From Gamarada debralockiae (taxonomy: Eukaryota; Ascomycota; Leotiomycetes; Helotiales; Hyphodiscaceae), in contig NXFV01000545.1 of NCBI GenBank assembly GCA_002803225.1, forward strand, positions 1 through 34,606: a stretch of 34,606 bases of DNA. The letters run 5' to 3'. The notes beneath the pieces are model-generated. The model had not been told where the DNA came from, searched no databases, and saw only the letters and a program-made list of their open reading frames with translations. Each line of letters begins with the position of its first letter. The stretch's first letter is position 1. Of this stretch, positions 11,325-23,100 are shown one piece after another. The translations under genes were made by a program, and so were the position numbers.

Positions 11325-12190
11325 CTAAGACCACCCTAGGGCAGCTACTCCCTCTAAGTTACATTGGTGAGTTAAACCTGAATCGGGTAGCGTAAACGGA
11401 AGTAAGGTTCGTACACATCGCCCGGCGCCCGTGGCTGACCAGCATCCTATCGAAAACTCTGGATTAAATGATTCTAGACCCGTTTCAGGTATATTGTTAA
11501 CGATGCTGCGGGCCGTCCTCCGAAACAATGTGATGGCTGCATTCCCAGTATACCTGACCTTCAGCGAAGTGTAAGGTTCGCCAAGAGTGTAGCCGCCTCG
11601 GAAGGCCCATCCACGCTTGTTAATATACGCTCGTTGAACATTATTGACGAAAGAGTTCATGGGCTGATCCGTAAAATATACGCAGCCTGCATTGCCGCAT
11701 TCGCCATAGGGGAATACAACTGCGTGATAGTTACAGGAACGTTCTGAGAGAACGCCGGAGACGTCATCCGAGGTGGTGGCAGCTGCAATACTGCAGTAAG
11801 ATAGCTCGTAAACATCGCTCATGTGCTGAAACTCGTTTCCTCCAATCAGCTTCGTCGTCTTAGACGATACAGAAGCCATCGATCTAGAGACAGCGAACCC
11901 CAAGAAGTTTTGTTACGGTGATAACGTCTAGAAATTTCTGGGGGATGTCTGTAACATTGATCCTGTCTGCAGCTCGTCTATGGCCGATGCCGCTGCCCAT
12001 GGTCTCGTACCCCAGCATGACCGAGCGTCATATATTTTCCACCCTGCCCGTTTTTATCAGCAAACTTGGGGAACTAGTGTTATCGCCTTCAGCAACATCA
12101 ATAACTCTTGTAAGGAGCTCTGGAATTTCACATAATGGTATTCGGGCAGTACCAAGGCGGCATCGTGGTTGGTTTTCATCACAGTCTGCA
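11325..12190 (-). pseudogene. RIP-decayed HET-domain gene (A)
   Basis: The minus strand carries a second HET gene upstream of gene B in the same direction. From about 12183 one reads CDENQPRCR, PELLTRVIDVAEGDN, then YDARSCWG (the SYCWG motif), then DIPQKFLDVITVTKLLGVRC. TAG at 11886-11884 follows where Trp is expected, then IDGFCIV, and TAA at 11862-11860 where Gln is expected, then DDEADW. It continues as DVYELSYCSIAAATTSDD, RGWAF and, after a frame slip, RTLHFAEGQVYWEC. These are the ordered motifs of the HET domain (WID..CI.QDD, M..VY..., RGWAFQE, R.LHF...Q..WEC). The stops equal TGG to TAG and CAA to TAA, both in the CpA context preferred by RIP. At least three frame slips are needed. The open frame 11325-11903 is its largest uninterrupted piece. 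Confidence 0.85.
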
Positions 12191-13379
12191 ACGCAAGACC
12201 TCAAAACCGCGAACCTTGATCCAAGCCAGGAGCATGGATCGGTGAGAAAATTAGTGGTTTATTGAAACTCATGTGTGACATATACTCTCGCCTTAGAGAA
12301 GTCCACTCATCTGGGCTTCCTAGGAATGCTCATCTACTCACCGGAAAAGTGTCTCATTTGGTTAAAGTCAATACCTACATGTACCTTGTTCTATAGTATC
12401 TTCTCCCTCTTTGTTACGTATATCCACATTTGAGGCTAGACGAAGAGCATATTACAGCTTTTGCCATCATTAGTTAACACTCTTTATAAAATACACTAGA
12501 AGAATATACTAGCTTTCCCATGGCTTTGTAGGATTAATAATCATAAAATTAAATCGTCTTAACGCTGTAAGATCCGCACCTGTTCTACCTAAACTATAAA
12601 TAATCCACCTTAACCAAAATTTTTATTCAACTCGATCATCGTCATAGTCTTTCTTATGTACGTATACTTGCTACAGCCAAAGGATCAATCCCCATACATT
12701 AATCTATTTCCTTCAATCTCTCCGGGCTATTCTAATCTGTCTCTCAGGACCGAATTCATTTGTATTCTCGCCTTAGATTTCCTTGTTCCGAAACGCTCCC
12801 TATGCACAGTAACCGATTTGCGTTCCTTCGGGAATAAAAAGACAGCTAAGCATCGACATATTTCCGGCCTCGCTGTGTCAACGATGAAAGCTTGATCGTC
12901 GCCGGTAGCTGGGTTAGGAGAGCACAAGATATTATTATAGAATAACTTGTTGAAGTGAAACTCCGGGATGATACAAGATTTTGAATCGAGGAGCCATTAT
13001 GGTCTTGGAATGGGAAGTCATCGGCAAAACCTTCCACCCCTGCTTCATGCACTGCGAACCAACTTGTTGCACTGTGTGTGGTCAAATTTCAGCCTAGCTT
13101 TGCGTACGGAGCTACTAATCAATATTAACCTCTCAAGATGCAAGAAACTGGTCATGGTTGCAAGAACGACATCCGAACATTCGAGAGGAATATAAAGCAA
13201 ACGGGTTCTTCAAGCGCGCCAAAGAGAAATGGCACGACACTGTCACGAGGCCTGTTTTGACGATTGAAGGCACGGTATGAAAAAATGAAAGCAGCAGAAC
13301 GGGATAACGGGGTATTAAGAATATCAAATATCCAAAAATATTAATACACATTGCCACTCAGCATACTCGTACATTGGAT
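12191..13379. other. intergenic, no gene seen
   Basis: This 1.2 kb lies between the HET relics and the 3' end of the phosphate permease. Short open frames on both strands have no recognisable content. The upstream part of HET gene A, including its start, is probably within the first 100 bp but cannot be read. The last 300 bp presumably hold the 3' untranslated region of the permease. Confidence 0.4.
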
Positions 13380-15531
13380 CTACCCGTTCGCACTCCTCCT
13401 ATTTATACGCCCGATGCTACTCATCAGTAGCGCACTTCTTCTCCTGAACCCCACCTTACGCCTCTCATCCGTGACCCCAGCCCGACCAACAGCCAGCTCT
13501 TCCAAGGTCTTACTTGGAACCTCATAGTCCCTAAATCTATTCTTCCGTCCCCTTCGGGCCTGGACTTCTGTACCTCTAGCATCTTGCACCTCCGGAATCC
13601 AAGCCCAGGTGAAGACCGCGCCCAGTGCCATAGCAAACGAGAACGCAATCAACACCCATCCAAGACTCAGCGAGTTCGGGTTTGTGATCCTGGTCTTCTG
13701 AAGGAAAGCTTGTACGACTATACTGCCGAGCTTTCCTGCTGCAGCAGAAATGCCATGACACGTTCCGCGATAACGGGTGGGAAAGATTTCCGCGGGGATT
13801 ATGAATGTCAGGGTATTGGGGCCGAGATTGAAGAGTAGTTGGCAGAGTACGTAGAGGATGATGGTTAGGGCGTGGAGGTCGGAGTTCGCGGCTTTGAAAT
13901 AGGTCCCTCCCACGACTGCGAAGAGAACAGCCATGCCGACGAAGGACCACGCTAGCCAGGCTTTTCGCGGAATGTAGTTGATGACTTTGATGAGGATAAT
14001 GCTGCCTAGCAGTGAGCCCACCGATATCGTAATGATAGAGCGGATGCCGTCTTGCTTGAGGACCTCGTAGATGGTTTCGGTTGAGTCCGAGGGGTTTTGC
14101 CAATCCGGTATCTTGTTTGCCAGTGCCGTGCTATTTGTCACAGGTTGGGAGGACCATATTTGGGCGATGACTCGTGGGTTGTTAATTCCAAGACCATAGA
14201 AGGCGAAGTCAAGGAGGAACCAAGTGATTGATGTCCCAAGGAGATATTTCAGGTTGCCTTCTGTCCAGAAGAACCGATGAAGTTCGACAAAAGAGAAGGG
14301 GTCCGGCATCTGTGATTTTTCGACAACATCATGTTGGTCTTCTGCATCTTCTTCTGCCAACTCCTGAATCTCCATACTATCGTCGTCCTCGTATGAGGTG
14401 TTGTGATTGGTATCTTGGTGGGCATCGTTGTCGAAATTTTGGTTGATACTGTAATTGACACCGGGATTGACAGCGGCTCTTGGGATTTGCTGCATCCCTG
14501 CATCATCCTCGATATCGTCAGTGTAGATCTGAATAGGCCTGTTCGTGCTTCCATTCGTAGACGCTCGACGGATGTTGTAGTATTTCTGTGTGTCCCTCAA
14601 CGCACGAGCTCCATCATGATCAACATCTAGTGTGAATCGAGGGGATTCGGGGATAGTCAATCGAAAGCCAATTGCAATCAATGCCGGAATAGCACCAACT
14701 CCAACCACATATCTCCATATCCTATCCACGATTATTTGGGCTGTTTCGAGATCTGTCTCGGTGGCCAAGCCTGCATTTCGACCCACCGTGAGGAGAACTG
14801 CTAGTCCCACTACAGAAGCGAGTAGTTGTCCAAGTGGCTGCATGAGGAATACCGCTGCCATCATTCGTGCTCGAGATCGTCTGGGAGCGAACCTGGGGAG
14901 AGAGCGTTAGCACTTTGCTCCAGAATTCAACATAGCAAGGAGGGCACAAACTCAGCGGTAATCACAGCACTGAGAGGGTATTCGGCCCCTATCCCCAGCC
15001 CTACAAAGAATCTCCAGAACATTATCCATCCCAAAATGTTCATTGATCCATGGTATCCCGCAGAGCATTGGCAGAGGCCGAGCGTGCCGAATACCACGAC
15101 AATCAACTCCAAACCATAGAGTTTTCTCCTTCCGTATCGATCTGCGAGGAACCCAAATATCAATTGCCCGAGCAATGATCCCGTCAAGGTGATGGCGTTG
15201 ATTTCCGTCTCATGATCGCTGTTGGGGTCGGTGCTCCAATAAATAAACGCCAGCGAGGGAAGGATAACGTTTGTTGCGAAGAGGTTATAGGAGTCCGTAA
15301 AGAATCCTGAGCCTGCGACAGCCCATACTTGCCAATCGAATCCATTGGAGTCTATGTCGCCGCATATTTGGTCGCGTTTGTTGGTGTTGCTCTGAATGAA
15401 GAGTTGGTCAGTGAAAGCTGCTCTCGCTTCGGCAAGGAAGTCGCGTCTCGTCGCGAAAAACTCACCTCGTGGTGCCTTCCAACATCACTTGGATTTATCC
15501 AAATCTTAGGGAAGAATCGTCCGAGTCCCAT
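13380..15531 (-). CDS. MFS inorganic phosphate transporter, Pho84-like
   Basis: Three exons, 15531-15466, 15391-14952 and 14892-13380, with introns of 74 and 59 bp, give 672 residues. The start MGLGRFFPKIWINPSDVG at 15531 is the only good ATG in frame. The protein is a plasma-membrane H+/phosphate symporter of the major facilitator superfamily. It shows FDWQVWAVAGSGFFTDSYN in the first helix, FGFLADRYGRRKLYG (the MFS loop 2-3 signature), GLGIGAEYPLS (equivalent of the GIGGDYPLS phosphate motif), PESPRFTLDVDHD after helix 6, and 12 predicted membrane segments. The central cytoplasmic loop is longer and more acidic than in yeast Pho84 (about 587 residues), with many N/D/E residues, and accounts for the extra length. 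The splice junction inside VITAEFAPRRSRARMM is conserved in frame. Phosphate-starvation control is likely but not proven (see promoter entry). Confidence 0.93.
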
Positions 15532-16193
15532 TGCTTCGGTTGATATCAAACCACCCTTTTGGAGTCATATTAACTATCAATACTCGAGCAAGAAGAGCTG
15601 CTTAAGATATGGGAATTTCAACGAGGCTCCCACCATCTCAACGCGAGGGATGTGGCAGCGACAGGGTGTGGCACGGGGAAGAAAGCCAGCATGGCCCCTG
15701 ACTCGCCATGTGCAATCGTGGAGGCGCAGCAGGGTCCTGATCGATAGCGCAGGGCAGCCTTCATCTTCGAATTGGAATTTGTGGCAGATACGGTGCTGCT
15801 TGCCTTGCCCGTTTAATCTCACATGGCTGCGCGCCCTGTCGGAATCAACTGCAAAGAGCCAGCGGGTGCTGACAGCCAAATAAAGGGGCACGTTTTCGTC
15901 ATTTAGGCTGTTGAGCCGCATGCTGCAGGCGCCTCTCCACGACCCGACCATTTTTGAGGCGTTGATCCTCCGTGGCTGAGCCACCACAGTGGGTGACACC
16001 AGCGCGAAGTTCGTCTAATGAAATGCTCACACGAGCACCTCTACTCATTGCACGTTGCCTACTGACGTCGCCAGCGTGTCCAGAGCGTCTTCTTCAATCA
16101 TGCGCTACCTTCTTCCTTTGATATTTTCTAACTCTCTGTCGTTGAAATGAATTTCTACAACTCCAAGTCCTGACATGACGATGTGCCCGAGAA
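15532..16193. promoter_or_regulatory. divergent promoter region with two CACGTT boxes
   Basis: This 662 bp separates the minus-strand phosphate permease from the plus-strand six-exon gene. CACGTT occurs at 15889-15894 and 16051-16056. CACGTT/CACGTG are the known targets of Pho4/NUC-1-type bHLH regulators of phosphate genes. A CRE-like TGACGTC lies at 16063-16069. Both CACGTT sites lie some 350-520 bp from the permease start, a plausible distance. Six-base sites occur by chance, so this is suggestive only. The long minus-strand open frame here has no protein-like features. Confidence 0.35.
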
Positions 16194-18319
16194 ATGGCGG
16201 TCCCAGGCTTCTCAGTGTCCGAGCTGATCCAGGCATTGGGTCAGGCCAAAGTTGTGTACGACGCCTTCTTCAACGAGTACACCAATTCAGCATCGCAGGT
16301 TAGAGATCTAGCGGACGATATCGAGCAATTTCGGAGAAACCTGCAAAAGCATAAAGAAATCGTAGAACGCGGCGGACTAGAATACTCCGGATATGAAGCG
16401 GTTCAACGAACTCTCGCCGCCTGTTACCGGTTCCTAGACGAATATAAAGATGTTCTCGACAAGCGGAGACGGAAGTCAGTCGTGGGAGCGTTTAAGACCG
16501 CCCGATTTGCTTTCGAGCAAGATGAAGTCAATCGGCTCCGGGGTCAAATCGCAGGGCATAAAAGCGATATCCTCCACTATTCCATGAATGTCGTTTTGTA
16601 AGTTTATGTGTGGTTTTAGTTTGGTTGCCATTGACTAATGATTGCGTTCTCGCAGAGAAAACACCATCCGCGCAAACGAAAGAAGCTCCCCAAATACTGT
16701 TTCGACGGCTGTCCCCATTCCGGGGCAGTCTCCTCATTCAGTGTCGCCACCTCCAACGCCACCACCACTTGGTAGTCCTCTCTTGACTCAGAATAACTTT
16801 CCACCTCGATCGCCAAAAATTCAGACTGGGTTCTCAATACCCAGCCAAAGACCAATGCCTCCAGTGTTCGAAAGCCCGCGGGCAAGTCTGATCTCGAGTC
16901 CTCAAATACCACCCGCCAATCAATCACCTACCACCCTGCGTTCCCCGTCATTGATTGGCAGCCCTGCGCTACAGAGTATCCCAAGGACCTCTCAAAATGG
17001 CATAAGCATCCCCGGTTTGGTGCTACCGCAATCAGCACTCCCATACCGCGTCGCGGAAGTGTAAGATTTAGTCTGCATCTTTCAATATTCCAATATTAAC
17101 AGATCTCAGCTATTTTGATAATAAAAAGGTCGAACTTAAACGAAAAGCAGCTGGAAGGGATGTTGCAAATGGTCGGGAAATGGTGATAGTTGATGAAGCT
17201 GGAAACCTCAGATTTCGGCATAGGAGTAGGCTTCCCAATACCTTGTGTCCAGAATTCATCTAAACTTGTATACAGTAAAATCACCTCGCAACGAGCCCTG
17301 CTTCCCATACACTTGGCACCGAAGATGGCAGAATGAGCACAATGCTCTGGAAATAGGCTTCAAAGGCACAGCTCCAGAGTCACACTCAATCTCTTTTAAA
17401 GGAGCACCCGCTATATCGGCAATCCCTAAATACATCTTCGCGGAACCCAAAGATTTCGAAGACTTCCAATCAGAGCTTCGCGGGAAACATTTAGAGGCTA
17501 CATTTGAAGTCCGCCAGATTATGTGCGCATCTTCATCCAGAAATGGCGAGGCTACAGATCAACATCTCAAGATTTGGAAGGATCACAACACCCACGAATT
17601 TTCTATATCATTTTATGCCAGTGCCATACCGAAGCCGCGCCACATGGAGTTTCCAATGACCATGTTCGATCAGCAGACAAGCTCAAAGGGAGACTTCGAG
17701 GTTTGTATAAATTTCATTGGGCATGGGGAGCCAAAGCGTGCTCGCACTTTTTCGAAGGCTTTCAGTCGGTCACCCACAGAGAGGAGTACATCTTCCGCTA
17801 GCACTACAGGTAATAATACAGTTCAATCCTTTGAAATACTCGCCCAACTAACAACTCATAGTCCCCGGAGTATTTACCCGCAATAACACCGGTATTTCAT
17901 TCAGCGAATCATCCGTCACAACTGCGAATTCGAGGATGTCTGTCGCAAGTTTCCAGTCTGATAGCGCCAGTTCGCAAACCGAGCGTTCAAAAACAGGTGA
18001 TCCGATCGAGATTCAGGCAAAGACGATGAAGTTCCTCCGGATTGAATTCTCTGACGAAGAAGGTAAGCCAAGCATCCACATCTACCACCGACGAACAATG
18101 CTGACTGAGTATCCAGAAACATCACGATTTAAACAAACCTATGCACGACTCTACCAAGAAGAGATCTCGAGACCATTAGACTTCTTCCTGAACTGGCAAC
18201 TGAATGCTGAGCAGCAACGAGCCGAGAGTGTTATTAGCACCTCTCCTTCCGGAACACCATTCACGATGTCGCCTGTGCTGCATCCTATCCGAAACCAGGC
18301 TTCGAATCAAGAAAGCTAA
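16194..18319 (+). CDS. unrecognised 620-residue protein, N-terminal helical domain
   Basis: Six exons fit GT..AG rules and keep frame: 16194-16597, 16656-17060, 17110-17225, 17276-17809, 17862-18062 and 18117-18319, with introns of 58, 49, 50, 52 and 54 bp. The first 135 residues (MAVPGFSVSELIQALGQ...) look like an amphipathic helical bundle with charged heptads, similar in style to N-terminal domains of fungal STAND/HeLo-like proteins. Residues about 140-270 are a Pro/Ser/Thr-rich linker (SPPPTPPPLGSP). The C-terminal half has two beta-rich looking segments (IPKYIFAEPKDFEDFQSELR and IQAKTMKFLRIEFSDEE) separated by a Ser-rich stretch. No signal peptide or membrane helix is visible. I cannot name the family. 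The 50 bp intron at 17226-17275 (GTAGGC, branch CTAAAC, ACAG) is essential; without it the gene looks frameshifted. It lies near the C2H2 and NLR genes, so a role in the same pathway is possible but unproven. Confidence 0.8.
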
Positions 18320-19029
18320 ATATGACTTCGCATATCAACGACAAAAATGATAGTCTGTCTTGGGTATATATGGCAGCAAAATACGATACAAAAATTTAGA
18401 AAGTATACAATGCATTACATATATGAATATCCACGTAGACGAAGCTGTCTTTAATTTCCAAACGCCAAGTGGCAGTATACATTTATCGGCGGTATTTACC
18501 ACCCACTTCCTTCTTCCTTCTGCTGTTTAGTTTCCCATTTGTCAGCCTTTCCAGTGGAGCGGCTCGATGCTATACCAATATGCTCTTAACGGTCAATATC
18601 TTCGCGTCGCTCGTACGTTAGTGATGGAGCCAGCTATTACAGTACAATCCCGGCACAAGAATTTACACTGTCGCAATAACCGAGATTGATTCGAGAGTTC
18701 CTAAAAATCTGTTCATTCTGGACTCATGGCAGGACTCAGAAGTGTTGCCTTTCTCTTGCATTCATTCCTATTTGAAGTGTGACAGGGACTTCTAATATGC
18801 GCTCATCTCTGTGACCTATTTGTTAAAAATTAATATATATATATATATATATATTATTTTTTTTAAAAAATTTAAAAAAAAAAAAAAAAAATTATTTTCA
18901 GCATTAATCGCTGACTTGTCCGTCGCACCGATGCGTGTGGGTGGTCATGTCACGTAACTGGGAGACGCTCCTCGATGAGTGGCCGTGGGATTGGGACTTC
19001 AGGAGAAAGTTGTCGTTGTGGGGAATTTG
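18320..19029. other. intergenic with promoter of the zinc-finger gene
   Basis: No gene is seen. The right 100 bp presumably hold the start region of the C2H2 gene. The low-complexity AT run inside is listed separately. Confidence 0.4.
18825..18900. repeat. AT microsatellite and poly-A tract
   Basis: A (TA)n run of about 23 bp from 18833 is followed by T8, A6, TTT and an 18-base A run. The order (TA)n plus oligo-A can mark an old retroposed tail, but no retroelement sequence is visible upstream, so this is treated as simple low complexity. Confidence 0.75.
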
Positions 19030-20087
19030 ATGGCTCTCTACAACGATTCAATTCAAGGTGCGTCTAGTTAACTGCATCCTTCAAACCTTGCCAATGAAAA
19101 ACCAATCAATTCTTTCGGATTGTCTATCAGAGGCAAGCAGACTGCACGAAGACAAATCATCCAGCCTTGGGAGAGTGGCTCTGTCGAGCATGCCATCGCG
19201 TGGTCAAAGCCTGTCACCAATGCAACCAGAAGCTGTACCTTCGGGCCTATACGCAACGATGAAGATGTCGCAAGTCGAAATTTCTCAAAATTTCAACCCT
19301 ATATCACTGGTTCGGGTCAAGATACTCGGTCTTTGACACACACTGGTCAGAAGCGCAAGCATGGAGATGACATTGCAGAAGGCGATTCCAGGATCCCCGA
19401 ATTTGTCGGACTCGGGGAAGAGGCGGGGACTGCACTTGAAGGCAAGGACCTCGATAGTCTTGGAAATGATATTGATGGCCTTGGCTTGGAGCTGTCGACC
19501 TCTATCATTCACAAAAGTTTTGGCGCCACAGCATCATTCACGAATATCTCAACCGATTCGCCATCAAATCTCCCCGCTGGAGGGACTTCTGGAAATCTTT
19601 ATGGTCTAGAATCTATCGTAGGCGAGAGGCCTCCAAGATCTTTGAATTGCGGGTCAGTTGCGAGTAGGAAATCAGAAATATGCTTGTATGCTCAATATTC
19701 CAGAGCTTCCAAGGCCGACCGAGCGAGCTGAGGTATGAACCGGTATTCTTAAAATTAGAGACGGAACTCACAAGACGTAGAAAATACGCAAAGCGGCATG
19801 AGCGACCTTATGGCTGCACTTTTCCACAATGTGGGAAAGTATTCGGAAACAAAGACGACTGGAAACGCCACGAGAGTGCACAATACCCTCACAGCTTTGA
19901 AACCTGGCGCTGCGACAAGAACATTCTAGACAACGGTCGGCTCAGGGTTTGCGCCAACGTCTTTTCTAGGAGAGGGCTGTTTAGGATTAACCTGCGGTCG
20001 AGTCATACTATACGCGGAAACAGTCATATCCCTAACTCTTTGTCCCAAAAAGATGACCACCTTAATTTCTTCCGGCTATACGCTTGA
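19030..20087 (+). CDS. C2H2 zinc-finger protein, second finger degenerate
   Basis: Three exons, 19030-19057, 19133-19617 and 19704-20087, with introns of 75 and 86 bp (GTGCGT..AGAG, GTAGGC..CCAG), give 298 residues. The first exon is only 28 nt (MALYNDSIQ). The N-terminal 170 residues are low-complexity, Ser/Gly/Asp-rich, with a basic KRKHG patch that may act as a nuclear signal. The C-terminal part holds the fungal paired-finger arrangement. Finger 1 is HERPYGCTFPQCGKVFG...WKRHESAQYPH (C209, C214, H227, H234). Finger 2 is WRC...RVCANVFSRRGLFRINLRSSH (C241, C254, H272). In finger 2 the first His position is Asn (FRINL where FxxHL is usual), so zinc binding there is doubtful. The protein ends about 26 residues after the finger, shorter than typical relatives that run on for 100 or more. 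It is probably a nuclear regulator. It converges with the NLR, 72 bp between stop codons. Confidence 0.72.
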
Positions 20088-20159
20088 TCGGATGGCAGGA
20101 AGATTCATATATATCGTAGAATCAACCGATGAGTACAGACGCGAGGAAGCCCGTCATCC

Positions 20160-23100
20160 TCATGCCTGCAACTGAATAACAACAGCCTGATCCACAACCT
20201 CCCTCCCTAGCCCCGCCACCCCCTCATCCACAACCCCTTTCTCCACCATCCCCAAAATCCTAGTATGATCCCCATCACACCTCGTAACATCCGGATGCTC
20301 ACTCTCCAAACTCCTCTGCAGCCCCCCAAGAGCAGCACGACACATCTCCTCCGCTTCACCATACCGCTCCCTCGCCTCTAAAACACAAGCTAGATGATAC
20401 ATCGTCTTCCACGTATACGGATGTTCCTCACCTAGGACCTTCTTCCTTGCCGCTAACGCCCTTCTCGCCAATGTCTCGGCTTCCTCTAACTTCATTTCAG
20501 CTTCATTGGAACTAGTACCAGCATTTCGTCCCTGATTCACCAGGTTTTTGCTCAGAAAGAGAACGGAGATCAAAACATATGGATGGTCCATCCCGAGCTT
20601 CTCCTCCAGTCCAGCGAGCGCTTTTCGGATTATGCTCTCACCCTCGCTATACTCTCCACGCAGAGTTCGGATATAGCCCAGATGGCTGACCACAGGGAGT
20701 GTCCATGGGTGATCAGGACCAATGACTTTATTCCGCCCTTCAATGGACGTCCTAGCTGCTTTTTCCGCACCCTCTAAGTCCCCATAGTGACGAAGATTAA
20801 CAGCCAGTCCGCCTGTAGCGTCTAAAGTTTGGGGATGTTCAGGCCCTTGAATACGCTGGAAGTTGCGGACGATGCGTCGGCTTGCGGAGACTGCTTCTTC
20901 ATAGTCTCCTTTATCGCAGTAGAAGACTGGGAAATTACACAGTGTCGTTAAGGTCTTTGGATGATCCTCTCCTAGGAGCTTCAGTTTTGTCTCCAAAGCT
21001 TTGTCGTAGTAGTCTTCGGCATCGAGATAGTACCCCTGTTGGTGAAGAATCCACCCCATGTCGTGTAAGCTATCCGCCGTGTCAGGGTGTTCGGGTCCAA
21101 GAACGCGCTCGCGGATGAGCAGCATGTTCCGTTTGAGCTTTTCTGCTTCAGTGAGCTTGCCGCGAGTCTCGAGGATGAATCCCAATGTGCCAGCAATCTC
21201 CAATGTCAGTGGATGTTCATCGCCAAGGGTTGTTTCGCGGACGGAGAGCACGGAACGGGCGAGATTTTCGGCTTCTTCGAATTTGGCTTGTTCCCAGAGG
21301 GAGAGGGAAAGGTTACTGGCGCTAGCAAGAGTATCAGGATGATCGGCTCCGAGGATCCTGCTACGTGTTTCCCAGATTTGCCGGTTTTGCATCTCCGCCT
21401 CTGTGTGCTTTCCTCGGTCGCCGAGAAGAGTGGCCACGATGTGAGCGGTGCTCAAAGTATCAATGTGTTCGGCACCACTCAGCTTCTCTTTGATCTCCAG
21501 GTTCTTCCGTGCTAGGTCTTGTGCTACTTCATACTTCGCTTGATGGCGCATCACCAGCGCCAGCGAATCTACTGCCCGTAGTGTCTCTGTATTCGTAGCA
21601 CCGAGTAGTTCAGTCTTGAGCTTGACAACTTCTGCGAACTTAGCTTCAGCTGGTAAGTATTGTCCTCTATTGCTTTGGAAAGTCGCCACGTTCGTTAGGA
21701 GGCGAACACGAGTCGCCGCATTGCTGGATTCCGGGGACAGGCCGAGTACCGTTTCGGCATGAACCACGAGCGCTGAACACTCATTCCAAGTCTTGAATGA
21801 ACCATCCGGGAAACTCTCCTCGAGTAGATTGATAGCCTTTTCAGCAAATTCCTGGTCCTTCCCTTTCCCTTGAAGCCATCTCCTCATCGCTAACTGCACC
21901 AACCTATGCATACTGAAATATCCGGGACTGCTCTCGGAGATGAGAGAAATTGCCTTCAAAGAACCACAAGCAGTTTCGAACTGATATTTCGAGGCTTTAG
22001 GCTTGAAGTTTCGAAGGAGCCAGCTTGGGATCTCTTGCCGATCCATGAAGCTCATGACAGAGAGAAGCTCTGATGCTAACGGCCCAGCTGTGCTACTACT
22101 CAGTACGTAGTTGAAAGACATGGACCAGGTGGTTAGTACCGGGCGGGGGATGTCTGAGCCAGACGCACCAATCCGAATTTTGCCAAAAGAGCGATTGAGA
22201 AGCTCGATGCGATCATCGTCGCTCTCTTTGTAGATCTCAAGGTATTTGGCGATGTCCATGCAGTTCACTCGCATGAGCGCTGCAGCATGGGTGATTGCTA
22301 AGGGAATGTAACCAAGCTCTTCGAGAAGTATTTTGGTATTTTTGGAATCCGAGAAGTCGCTGTTTAAACTCCCCTTGAGAAGGGCGGTCCCTTCTTCAAC
22401 GCTCATTTGTTTGAGTTCAATGAGTTCGTTCGTGAGTTGCATGGCTACGCTCTTGTATCGACTGGTGAACAACACCACACCATGGAGCACCTGCGGGATA
22501 CAAGACAGTATCTGAAGGTTACCCGATCCGTCATCATCGTCATCGTCATCACCATCATCTTGTTTCTCGAGAACAACACTTTCATCGTCGACATTGTCGA
22601 CAATCATCAGCCACCTGCCATTCTTCTTCTCCCGTAAATAGTTCTCCACTAGAAGCTTCACATTCATATCCGGAGACTCTGGAATGTTGAGCTTCGCTAA
22701 AACATCGCGGTAGCTTTTCTCAAGTCGACGGGAGTTGCTAGCATGAATCCAGATGATCGAAGTTGTAGGGAACGAGTCCTTCCAGCGATATGCCAGCTCC
22801 ACGGCCACTTGTGATTTGCTACAATATAATCAGCATCAATGAAAAGAAGAGTAGAATCGAGAGGGATACCCAATGCCTCCAAGTCCATGGATGGCTACGA
22901 ATTGACTCTTTCTTTGATCGGGTTGAGCGAAGTGCTTCTCAATCTCTTGAAGAACCTCCACTCTTCCAACGAAGTCACGATTCCGGACATGAGGCACGCT
23001 GAATATACCGCCTTTCATGTTGGCTTGCGTTGATGAAAAATTCGATGCAATTGCTAAGTCGAGTCAGAACTTGATGATAGCATCAGAATAAATAGGAAAG

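Noticed and set aside
13424..14910. Several long open frames on both strands over the phosphate permease
   Set aside because: They are shadows of the real permease exon 3 in other frames.
15577..15999. 140-codon minus-strand open frame in the divergent promoter
   Set aside because: It has no family features and is in the expected promoter interval. It also overlaps an equally long plus-strand frame.
17110..17330. Apparent frameshift in the six-exon gene between the VIVDEAGNLRFRHR and NEHNALEIGF segments
   Set aside because: A 50 bp intron at 17226-17275 with GTAGGC donor, CTAAAC branch and ACAG acceptor restores the frame, so no lesion is needed.
18833..18900. (TA)n plus poly-A as a retroelement 3' tail
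   Set aside because: No reverse transcriptase or target-site duplication could be seen around it; plain low complexity is the simpler reading.
19600..19735. Apparent frame break between the N-terminal part and the zinc fingers of the C2H2 gene
   Set aside because: An 86 bp intron at 19618-19703 (GTAGGC..CCAG, phase 0) joins the two frames exactly.
22525..22565. CAT/ATC trinucleotide run
   Set aside because: It encodes the acidic Asp run of the NLR on the other strand and is not an independent microsatellite feature.
20583..22640. Plus-strand open frames up to 142 codons over the NLR TPR region
   Set aside because: They are antisense shadows of the repeat-rich NLR exon.
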